DNA of 22,407 bases from CAIKMD01 sp035605975 (lineage in GTDB: Bacteria; Pseudomonadota; Alphaproteobacteria; ATCC43930; CGMCC-115725). The DNA is taken from the NCBI GenBank assembly GCA_035605975.1, contig DATNGG010000080.1:1-22407 (forward strand), given 5' to 3'. The translations under genes were made by a program, and so were the position numbers. Below, piece after piece: positions 6,418 to 12,651 of this stretch. Below the pieces are notes generated by a model, which ran no database searches, was not told the DNA's origin, and saw only the letters and a list, made by a program, of their open reading frames with translations. The number at the start of each line of letters is the position of its first letter. Position 1 is the stretch's first letter.

Positions 6418-7821
6418 ATGGACACGACCAATCCGGTCACGACACAGGGCGCGGCGCCGATCTCGAGGTCCGATGCCGCACGCCTCAAGCAAAAATTTCG
6501 CGGCGATCTGGTCCTGCCGGACGATGCCGCTTATGCCGAGGCGCGCCGCGTTTGGAACGGTATGATCGACAAGCACCCGGCGATGATCGCGTATTGCGGC
6601 GGCGCCACGGATGTTGCCGCGGCAATTGAATTCGCCCGCACGCGGAATCTTCAGCCCGCAGTGCGCAGCGGCGGGCACAACGTCGCCGGCGCTTGCGTTT
6701 GCGATAACGGTCTGGTGATCGACTTGTCGCGCATGAAGCGGCTCGAGGTCGATCCCGTGCGGCGTGTGGTTCGTGCGGAAGCCGGCTTGAGCCTCGGCGA
6801 ATTCGATGCGGCGACGCAGGCTCACGGGCTCGCCACGACGATGGGGGTCAACAGCGACACCGGCATTGCCGGGCTGACGCTCGGCGGCGGCTTCGGCAAG
6901 CTCGGCCGCGCGTACGGGCTCACTTGCGACAATCTCGTCTCGGCAGAGGTGGTCACGGCGGATGGCCGACTACTGACGGCGAATACGGTCGAGAATGCCG
7001 AGTTGTTCTGGGGCCTTCGCGGCGGCGGCGGCAATTTCGGGGTCGTCACCGCTTTCGAGTACCGGCTTCATCCGGTCGGGCCGAGGCTCTTGGCGGGATC
7101 GGTCGTTTACCCTTACGCCCAGGCGCGCGATGCCTTGCGCTTCCTTGCCGAATTCGCGCGCGCGGCGCCCGATGCGCTGAGCCTCGATGCGGCGCTGGTG
7201 ACGACGCCCGCGGGCGAGCGCTTCTTCGGCATCTCGGCCTGCTATGCCGGATCGATCGAGGAAGGTTGGCGCGCTGTCGAGCCGCTGCGGACATTCGGCA
7301 GGCCGGTCGAGGATCGGATCGCGCCCATCCCCTATCTTCAGATCCAGGCGGCGGGCGATCCGATCTTTCCGCGCGGACGCCGCTATTATTGGAAGGCGCA
7401 ATTCCTGCGCGAGCTCGGCGAGAACGCGATCGACGCCATGCTGGCGGCATTTCCGGGCGCTCCGTCGGTGTTCTCGATGCTCGTGCTGCAGCATGTCGGT
7501 GGCGCGATCGCGCGCGTGCCCGCAACTGCGACGCCCTATGTCAACCGCGACGCACTCTATGACTGCTTTCCGATCTCGATCTGGGACGATCCGGCCGCGG
7601 ACGAGGCGAATATCCGCTGGGCGCGCGCGCTCTGGGACGCGATCCGTCCGTTCTCGACCGGCGGTGTCTATGCGAACAACCTTGGCGACGAGGGCGAAGA
7701 GCGTGTCAAATCGGCTTTTGGCGCGAATTATCCGCGCCTCGCCGCGCTCAAGGCGCGCTATGATCCGAACAATGTCTTCCGGATGAACCAGAATGTCAGG
7801 CCGGCGCAGCGTCGCGAATGA
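6418..7821 (+). CDS. FAD-linked oxidoreductase (6-hydroxy-D-nicotine oxidase / BBE type)
   Basis: This 467-residue flavoprotein oxidase has an FAD_binding_4 domain and a C-terminal berberine-bridge segment. RSGGHN at 83-88 carries His87, the residue that binds FAD covalently in 6-hydroxy-D-nicotine oxidase. The second, cysteine attachment point of bicovalent members is absent (GVNSDTGIAGLTLGGG at about 143-158), so the link is probably single. GLRGGGGNFGVVT (199-211) and the BBE ending NYPRLAALKARYDPNNVFRMNQN are typical. I chose the ATG at 6418: the protein then matches family length, with GGAGGG 14 bp upstream; ATG 6379 is an alternative. It lies 38 bp before haaO and divergent from the LysR gene. 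Substrate is unknown; oxidation of an amine, alcohol or heterocycle feeding the dioxygenase is an inference from position. Confidence 0.85.
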   Translation: MDTTNPVTTQGAAPISRSDAARLKQKFRGDLVLPDDAAYAEARRVWNGMIDKHPAMIAYCGGATDVAAAIEFARTRNLQPAVRSGGHNVAGACVCDNGLVIDLSRMKRLEVDPVRRVVRAEAGLSLGEFDAATQAHGLATTMGVNSDTGIAGLTLGGGFGKLGRAYGLTCDNLVSAEVVTADGRLLTANTVENAELFWGLRGGGGNFGVVTAFEYRLHPVGPRLLAGSVVYPYAQARDALRFLAEFARAAPDALSLDAALVTTPAGERFFGISACYAGSIEEGWRAVEPLRTFGRPVEDRIAPIPYLQIQAAGDPIFPRGRRYYWKAQFLRELGENAIDAMLAAFPGAPSVFSMLVLQHVGGAIARVPATATPYVNRDALYDCFPISIWDDPAADEANIRWARALWDAIRPFSTGGVYANNLGDEGEERVKSAFGANYPRLAALKARYDPNNVFRMNQNVRPAQRRE

Positions 7822-7859
7822 AGCGGGGCGGACCGGCGACAGCGACAGCGGAGGAGGTA

Positions 7860-8387
7860 ATGAATCTCTATTCCAAGCCGCTCGATTTCCGAAAATGGGT
7901 GGAGGAGCATCGCCATCTGCTGCAGCCGCCGGTCGGCAATGCGAAAATCTGGAGCGACAGCGATTTCGTCGTGTTCGTGGTCGGCGGGCCCAATGCCCGG
8001 ACCGACTTCCATGACGATCCCTTCGAGGAATTCTTCTATCAGATCGAGGGCGATATCGTGTTGCGGGTGATGGATGAGGGCCGGCCGCGCGACATCCCGA
8101 TCCGTGCCGGCGAAATGTTCCTGCTGCCGCCGCATGTGCGGCACTCGCCGCAGCGGCCGCAGCCCGGCAGCATCGGCCTCGTCATCGAGCGCAAGCGTCC
8201 CGAGGGCGTCATCGACGGATTCGAATGGTTCTGCCCCTCTTGCCATGCGCTGCTTCATCGCGTGGAGACCCAAGTGCGCGATATCGACCGCGATCTGGTG
8301 CCGGCCTTCGAGAAATTCTACGCCAGCGGCGATCAGCGCACCTGCCGAAGCTGCGGCACGGTTCATCCGGGGCGAATGGCGGCTTAG
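7860..8387 (+). CDS. haaO: 3-hydroxyanthranilate 3,4-dioxygenase
   Basis: This 175-residue cupin dioxygenase opens the ring of 3-hydroxyanthranilate to 2-amino-3-carboxymuconate semialdehyde in kynurenine or 2-nitrobenzoate catabolism (also called nbaC). Fe(II) ligands are His51, Glu57 and His95. Substrate-binding Arg47, Arg99 and Glu110 are present, at the same numbers as in the characterised Cupriavidus enzyme. The bacterial rubredoxin-like second iron site is intact: Cys125, Cys128, Cys162, Cys165. I chose the ATG at 7860 because GGAGGAGG ends two bases before it; an earlier ATG at 7818 overlapping the previous stop would add an unrelated leader. No kynureninase, ACMS decarboxylase or semialdehyde dehydrogenase gene is in the window, so the rest of the pathway must lie elsewhere or the true substrate is an analogue. 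Confidence 0.95.
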   Translation: MNLYSKPLDFRKWVEEHRHLLQPPVGNAKIWSDSDFVVFVVGGPNARTDFHDDPFEEFFYQIEGDIVLRVMDEGRPRDIPIRAGEMFLLPPHVRHSPQRPQPGSIGLVIERKRPEGVIDGFEWFCPSCHALLHRVETQVRDIDRDLVPAFEKFYASGDQRTCRSCGTVHPGRMAA

Positions 8388-8558
8388 CCGGAAACCGCCG
8401 GCGGGATCGCGAATCGCCGCGAAATCGAGCTGGAGCCCGCGAAACCGGAGCGATCGGCGCGTGACGCTCCGAGAATCGATACTTCGGGCTAACGCTCTGG
8501 CGCTTTGAGGCTTTTGGCCAAAATCGCGAGTCGTACGCGAGTCGCCGGCGCGGGGCCG

Positions 8559-8573
8559 TTAAGCCTTCGTTAA
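8559..8573 (+). promoter_or_regulatory. CtrA-binding site candidate, TTAA-N7-TTAA
   Basis: TTAA (8559-8562) and TTAA (8570-8573) are separated by seven bases and followed by CC, an exact match to the full CtrA consensus TTAA-N7-TTAAC. It lies 65 bp before the ATG of the first small ORF, a usual position for a CtrA-controlled promoter. Confidence 0.6.
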
Positions 8574-8600
8574 CCATTCTTCTCGCATTCCTAACAGCCT

Positions 8601-8609
8601 TGTGGATAA
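8601..8609 (-). promoter_or_regulatory. DnaA box candidate
   Basis: TGTGGATAA is the exact complement of the strong DnaA box TTATCCACA. It is 28 bp from the CtrA site, abuts the GATTC at 8610, and is 29 bp before the small ORF. A single box does not make an origin. Confidence 0.5.
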
Positions 8610-8638
8610 GATTCGAACCTTCCCAGGGGGTTAGGGCC

Positions 8639-8851
8639 ATGCGTGCAAGTATTACAGCAGATATCGGCGAGGTCGTCCGATCACCTTCGCCCATGGCGCG
8701 AGCGGCGAGCCCGCCGAAATTGCCCAAGCGGTCCTGGTTCGCGCGCCTGATGCGCCGGCCCGAGCCGACGCTTTTTCACCGTTGTCTGGCGCTACATATT
8801 GCCAGCGCGACCGAATGGGACCCATCTCGTTCGGGGAGGTCCGAAGAATGA
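8639..8851 (+). CDS. Small basic protein, hypothetical
   Basis: This ORF encodes 70 residues with many Arg, Pro and Ser and a central basic stretch (LPKRSWFARLMRRPEP, about 27-42). No family is recognised. Support comes from AGGGGG eight bases before the ATG, third-position GC typical of real genes in its middle part, the promoter-like region upstream, and an ATGA overlap with the next ORF that suggests translational coupling. An upstream TTG at 8600 in the same frame is less likely. The basic segment could bind nucleic acid or membrane, but that is speculation. Confidence 0.42.
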   Translation: MRASITADIGEVVRSPSPMARAASPPKLPKRSWFARLMRRPEPTLFHRCLALHIASATEWDPSRSGRSEE

Positions 8852-9015
8852 AGCCGCGGCGTCTATTGGAACAAGCCGAGTTGCATCTCGGCGGCGAGCT
8901 GGTCGACTCGCACGATCTCATCTTTGAATTTTATCCGAGCGCCGCCGGCGCCGGGCTCGAACCGGTGCTGATCGAGGATTGCGAGGCCGCTTGCCCCGCG
9001 CTCCTTTTGCCGTGA
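8848..9015 (+). CDS. Small acidic protein, hypothetical
   Basis: This ORF encodes 55 residues, acidic (LLEQAELHLGGELVDSHDLIFEF, described here in part) and ending with a two-cysteine segment, DCEAACPALLLP. GGGGAGG lies eight bases before the ATG, and the ATG shares bases with the stop of the preceding ORF. Third codon positions are strongly GC, as in the neighbouring genes. A basic and an acidic small protein encoded in coupled fashion might form a pair, but no homologue is recognised. A 9-bp-stem hairpin follows. Confidence 0.45.
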   Translation: MKPRRLLEQAELHLGGELVDSHDLIFEFYPSAAGAGLEPVLIEDCEAACPALLLP

Positions 9016-9021
9016 GGCTCG

Positions 9022-9040
9022 CGCGCGCTTAAAGCGCGCG
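9022..9040. terminator. Hairpin between convergent genes
   Basis: CGCGCGCTT (9022-9030) and AAGCGCGCG (9032-9040) form a perfect inverted repeat with one base between. It lies between the small ORFs and the end of the HD-domain gene, whose last codons it overlaps, so it could stop transcription in both directions. There is no strong T tract. Confidence 0.4.
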
Positions 9041-9790
9041 GGTCGGCATCATGATCGTCCGCCACATATGCGAGGCGGGCGTGTCGTCCCAGCCCAGCCC
9101 TTCCTCGGGCTGGCGGAAATTGCGGCCGATGATATCGGTGAACTCTTCGAGTTGCGGATTGACCCCGGGCTCGAAGGCGTAGAGATCGTTCACGCAGATG
9201 AGCCGTGCGGTCATATACCATTTGTGCGCGCGCGCTTTTGCGTAGTCGCGCTTGATATAGGGCTCGGGCTCGAAATCCTCGCCGAACAGCCGGACATACA
9301 TCTCGGGGTATTTGTAGCCGACCGATTCATCCGGAAAGAAGCGCAGCGCCTGATGCGCGCGGATTGCCCAGCTCACTTCCTCATCGACATAGGGTGCGAT
9401 CAGCTGCGCGCCCCAATAGCCGTGATCGGAGCGGATGAAGCCGACGACGCCGATATCGTGGAGGAGGCAGGCGAGAATGATTTTCTCGTCATGCCCGGCC
9501 TTCTTGGCGAGATTGGCGCTCTGCAGAAGGTGATTGGTCGCGCTGCCGAAGCGCAGCCTGAAGAAATCCATCAGCGTCGGCTTTTCCGGCATCGGCTTGA
9601 GCCGCGGATCGGGGCCTTGCACGACATGCTTGCCCGGCGGTACCGGATCCTGAATCGGGCCGGTCGGATCGCGGTCGCCCGAGGTGAACAGCACGGAGCG
9701 CAACGGCACGCGCTCCATCTCCATCATCATGCGATGCTCGAGCGCGTCGGCGCGCTCGGATGCGCTCAGGGTTGCGGTTTGCTGTGCCAT
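9029..9790 (-). CDS. HD-domain protein, candidate diiron oxygenase or phosphohydrolase
   Basis: This 253-residue protein has an HD domain covering about 80-210. Putative metal ligands are His87 (TNHLLQSA), His111-Asp112 (HDIG), His123 (SDHGYWG), His146 (RAHQALRF) and Asp202 (VNDLYAF). The H-HD-H-H-D set is the six-ligand arrangement of dinuclear HD enzymes such as myo-inositol oxygenase and the phosphonate oxygenase PhnZ. Intervals 24, 12, 23 and 56 compare with 24, 22, 24 and 57 in PhnZ. The ATG at 9790 follows GGAGG at five bases spacing; longer frames run into the upstream gene. It is the second gene of an operon with the HExxH protein 19 bp upstream. Ordinary HD phosphohydrolase activity is the main alternative. 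Confidence 0.72.
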   Translation of the reverse strand: MAQQTATLSASERADALEHRMMMEMERVPLRSVLFTSGDRDPTGPIQDPVPPGKHVVQGPDPRLKPMPEKPTLMDFFRLRFGSATNHLLQSANLAKKAGHDEKIILACLLHDIGVVGFIRSDHGYWGAQLIAPYVDEEVSWAIRAHQALRFFPDESVGYKYPEMYVRLFGEDFEPEPYIKRDYAKARAHKWYMTARLICVNDLYAFEPGVNPQLEEFTDIIGRNFRQPEEGLGWDDTPASHMWRTIMMPTRAL

Positions 9791-9809
9791 GATGTCCTCC
9801 GCGCGGGGC

Positions 9810-10463
9810 TCAAAAGCCGGCGAGCGGATGTTGCGCCAGGCAAGGCTCAAAGGCAAGCCGGCCCGGCAGCGGCCGCCCGGCCTCGTCGACGAGCCCCGCT
9901 TCGCGCAGCCGGTCGAGAACCGCGGTGAAATGCGCCGCCGCCTGCGGCCGGCCCGCGCCTTCGAGCCAGTTTTGATCGAGGAAGGAGGCCAGGCCCGGCT
10001 GGCCAAGCTCGACCTCCCAGAGCACGCCCAAAAGCGACGCCATGGCCTCTTCGCTCTCGCGCGCGATACCGAAGACGCATGCCGCGCGCTCAGCCGCTGC
10101 GCGATCGCCCGTCTCGGGGCCCGCACCCAGGCCGAAATCGATCAGGGCGCGGCGCGCGGGCGGCGCGATCTGGAAATGCGCCACCTCGTGCAGCAGCACA
10201 TAGGCCTCGGTGGCGCTGCGCAGCGCGTATCCATTCCAGGCAAAATCGAGCGCCGGACTCCCCGGCAGGATGTCCATGCCGAAGCTGCGTGCGAGATCGA
10301 GCGCAGCGCGGTGATGCGCAGCCGCCGCCGCACCTTGCGCGCGATGCGCCTTGCGCTGGTCTGCGATGCGGGCAAAGACGGCGCGCGCCGGCGGCGCGAG
10401 CGCCGCGGCAAAGCGCTCGAGCAGAAGCGGGAGCTCGCTTGTCGCGATCGGGGTGAGGATCAT
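9810..10463 (-). CDS. HExxH-motif protein of unknown function
   Basis: A 217-residue protein if started at ATG 10463; ATG 10541 and 10595 are in-frame alternatives and none has a good ribosome site. It is alanine-rich and helical. The only clear motif is HEVAHFQ at about 92-98, followed by ARRALIDFGLGAGP (103-116), Asp120 and an alanine/glutamate-rich helix. HExxH with a following RR...DFG resembles the layout of EpmC/YfcM, the elongation factor P hydroxylase, but overall similarity is not evident by eye and zinc peptidase-like or structural roles are equally open. There is no signal peptide. It is cotranscribed with the HD-domain gene 19 bp downstream, so the two probably work together. Confidence 0.62.
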   Translation of the reverse strand: MILTPIATSELPLLLERFAAALAPPARAVFARIADQRKAHRAQGAAAAAHHRAALDLARSFGMDILPGSPALDFAWNGYALRSATEAYVLLHEVAHFQIAPPARRALIDFGLGAGPETGDRAAAERAACVFGIARESEEAMASLLGVLWEVELGQPGLASFLDQNWLEGAGRPQAAAHFTAVLDRLREAGLVDEAGRPLPGRLAFEPCLAQHPLAGF

Positions 10464-10863
10464 GTGCGCCGCGGCGTTGCCGAACCCGGCATGAATTTTC
10501 GGACAGCTTTCATTTCGAGAGGAAGAACAATGCCTTGCCATGCCTGTCAAGGGCTGGTCTGGACAACGCCGAATTCTGCTGTTGCGGCGCAGCAAATCGC
10601 CGCGGAAATTTGATCGTCGGCGCGTCCTCGGCGTGCTTCCATCGAAGAAGCCATATCCTACTTATGGTCTTGCGGCAGTTGCGGATTCACCCCCGATGAG
10701 GCAGAGTTACGCGCCCCGCATGGTTCGGTACCGCCTGTGTCCCGGCCGGGATTTGTCGAGTGCTTCCGGTCGTTGCACGCGCATGGGGCGGGAGTGAAAT
10801 GACGGACCGCGGTCGCAAGCGGCGAGTACGGCGCAGGGACGAAGCGGTGCGAGGAGAATAGGC
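10464..10863. other. Divergent intergenic region before the kor operon
   Basis: These 400 bases separate the minus-strand HExxH gene from the plus-strand kor operon. No convincing ORF is seen; short frames here lack ribosome sites. The best structured element is a dyad CCATA-N7-TATGG (10651-10667), AT-rich against the background, which may be a regulator site. No clear sigma-70 promoter could be assigned. AGGAG at 10852-10856 is the ribosome site for the TTG start at 10864. Confidence 0.4.
10651..10667. promoter_or_regulatory. Dyad CCATA-N7-TATGG, possible operator
   Basis: Five-base inverted arms with seven bases between, in a local AT-rich patch about 200 bp before the kor operon. The flanks AAG and CTT extend the symmetry with one extra base. 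The cognate regulator is unknown. Confidence 0.25.
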
Positions 10864-12651
10864 TTGGAGCCCACCAATATCGCGGCCCCCGATTACTTCC
10901 ACAAAGTTGTCGATTGTCAGTGGGCCTGTCCGGCGCATACGCCGGTTCCGGAATATATCCGCTTGATCGCTGCCGGGCGTTACACCGACGCCTATATGGT
11001 CAATTGGAAATCGAATGTGTTTCCCGGAATTCTCGGGCGCACCTGCGACCGGCCCTGCGAGCCGGCCTGCCGGCGCGGCCGGGTCGAGAAAGAGCCGGTC
11101 GCGATCTGCCGCTTGAAGCGCGTCGCCGCCGACAACAAGCACGACATCCACGATCGCCTGCCTGTCATCCCGCAGACGAAGAACGGCAAGCGCATCGCGC
11201 TCATCGGCGCCGGGCCCGCCTCGCTCACCGTGGCGCGCGATCTGGCGCCACTCGGCTATCACCTCGTGATGTTCGACGGCGATCCCAAGACCGGCGGGAT
11301 GATGCGCACGCAAATCCCGCGCTTCCGCCTGCCCGAGACCGTGACCGACGAGGAATGCGGCTACATCACCGATATGGGCATCGAGCTGCGCTTGGGGCAG
11401 CGCATCGATAGTTTGAAGCAGCTGCTCGGCGAAGGCTATGACGCGATCTTCGTCGGCTCGGGCGCGCCGCGCGGCCGCGAGCTCGATATTCCCGGCCGCA
11501 AGGAAGCCGCGGCCAATGTGCATATCGGCATCGATTGGCTGTCGAGCGTTTCCTTCGGCCATACCGACAAGATCGGCAAGCGCGTCATCGTTCTGGGCGG
11601 CGGCAACACGGCGATGGATTGCTGCCGCACCTCGCGGCGCCTCGGCGGCGAGGATGTGAAGGTGATCGTGCGCTCGGGCTTCGAGGAGATGAAGGCGAGC
11701 CCCTGGGAAAAAGAAGACGCGATGCATGAGGACATTCCGATCCTCAACATGCTCGTTCCCAAGGAGTTCACGCATAAGAACGGGCATTTGACCGGCGTGC
11801 TCTTCGAGAAGGTCAAAGCGGTCTACAACGACAAGGGCCGGCGCTCGCTGGTGCCGACCGGCGAGCCCGATCAGCATTTCGAATGCGACGACGTGCTGGT
11901 CGCGGTCGGCCAGGAGAACGCCTTCCCCTGGATCGAACGCGATATCGGCATGGAATTCGACAAATGGGACATGCCGGTGGTCGATACCGAGACCATGCAA
12001 TCGACCATCCCCAACGTCTTGTTCGGCGGCGATGCGGCCTTCGGCCCCAAGAACATCATTTGGGCGGTGGCGCATGGCCATGACGCCGCGGTCTCGATCG
12101 ACAAGCTTTGCCATGGCGAGGATGTGAAGAAGCGCCCGCCGCCCGATGTCGCGCTCATCAGCCAGAAGATGGGCATCCATGAATGGAGCTACGACAACGA
12201 CATCTCCAACGATCAGCGCTATCGCGTGCCGCTCCGGGAGAAAGTCGTCGCCCTCAAAGACGTGAAGCTCGAGGTCGAGTTGGGCTTCGATCAGAAGCTC
12301 GGCTATGCCGAAGCCGAGCGCTGCCTCAATTGCGATGTCCAGACGGTGTTCACGCCGAATCTTTGCATCGAATGCGATGCCTGCGTCGATATCTGCCCGA
12401 TGGATTGCATCACCTTCACGGGCAACGAGGATGAAGCGCATCTGCGCCAGCATCTGAACGCGCCGGCGAAGAACCATACCCAGGACATCTATGTCTCGTC
12501 CGAATTGAAGACCGGCCGCATCATGGCCAAGGACGAGGATGTCTGCCTTCATTGCGGTCTTTGCGCCGAACGGTGTCCGACCGGCGCCTGGGACATGCAG
12601 AAATTCCTTCTCGATATGACGATGGCTGGAGCCGCATGCCGAAGCAAATAG
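10864..12651 (+). CDS. NAD(P)H/FAD flavoprotein with two [4Fe-4S] ferredoxin clusters (Kor electron-transfer subunit)
   Basis: This 595-residue iron-sulfur flavoprotein passes electrons between a 2-oxoacid oxidoreductase and NAD(P). The N-terminal part is like the glutamate synthase small subunit, with cluster cysteines Cys18, Cys22 and the CDRPCEPAC motif (61-69). GAGPAS (115-120) binds FAD, GGGNTA (245-250) NAD(P), and GGD at 388-390 closes the FAD site. The C-terminus has two ferredoxin motifs, CIECDACVDICP (501-512) and CLHCGLCAERCP (561-572), plus Cys487/Cys490. The start is a TTG at 10864 with AGGAG seven bases upstream. It overlaps the next gene by 16 bp. The layout matches the third subunit of 2-oxoglutarate:NADP+ oxidoreductase described in Azoarcus evansii. 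Direction (NADPH made or used) is not decidable here. Confidence 0.88.
   Translation: MEPTNIAAPDYFHKVVDCQWACPAHTPVPEYIRLIAAGRYTDAYMVNWKSNVFPGILGRTCDRPCEPACRRGRVEKEPVAICRLKRVAADNKHDIHDRLPVIPQTKNGKRIALIGAGPASLTVARDLAPLGYHLVMFDGDPKTGGMMRTQIPRFRLPETVTDEECGYITDMGIELRLGQRIDSLKQLLGEGYDAIFVGSGAPRGRELDIPGRKEAAANVHIGIDWLSSVSFGHTDKIGKRVIVLGGGNTAMDCCRTSRRLGGEDVKVIVRSGFEEMKASPWEKEDAMHEDIPILNMLVPKEFTHKNGHLTGVLFEKVKAVYNDKGRRSLVPTGEPDQHFECDDVLVAVGQENAFPWIERDIGMEFDKWDMPVVDTETMQSTIPNVLFGGDAAFGPKNIIWAVAHGHDAAVSIDKLCHGEDVKKRPPPDVALISQKMGIHEWSYDNDISNDQRYRVPLREKVVALKDVKLEVELGFDQKLGYAEAERCLNCDVQTVFTPNLCIECDACVDICPMDCITFTGNEDEAHLRQHLNAPAKNHTQDIYVSSELKTGRIMAKDEDVCLHCGLCAERCPTGAWDMQKFLLDMTMAGAACRSK

Larger units (their letters stand above)
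8411..8614 (+). promoter_or_regulatory. Intergenic region with five GANTC methylation sites
   Basis: The 251-bp gap after haaO (8388-8638) contains GAATC at 8411 and 8473, GAGTC at 8528 and 8539, and GATTC at 8610, five CcrM-type sites within 204 bp where about one is expected by chance. It also holds a 12-bp palindrome TTTTGGCCAAAA (8512-8523), a tandem CGCGAGTCG repeat, and the CtrA and DnaA sites listed separately. In alphaproteobacteria this mix marks cell-cycle-controlled promoters or replication origins. Confidence 0.5.

Noticed and set aside
7818..7859. Earlier ATG for haaO overlapping the previous stop codon
   Set aside because: A near-perfect ribosome site lies in front of ATG 7860, and residue numbering from there matches the known enzyme exactly.
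8388..8640. Chromosomal or plasmid replication origin
   Set aside because: Only one DnaA box and no AT-rich unwinding region or replication gene are present; a cell-cycle promoter is the simpler reading.
10540..10797. 85-codon plus-strand ORF before the kor operon
   Set aside because: No ribosome site, no codon bias and no recognisable domain.
10687..12552. 621-codon open frame on the minus strand opposite the kor flavoprotein
   Set aside because: It is a mirror of the high-GC third positions of the real gene; the plus-strand product has complete cofactor motifs and the minus translation resembles no protein.
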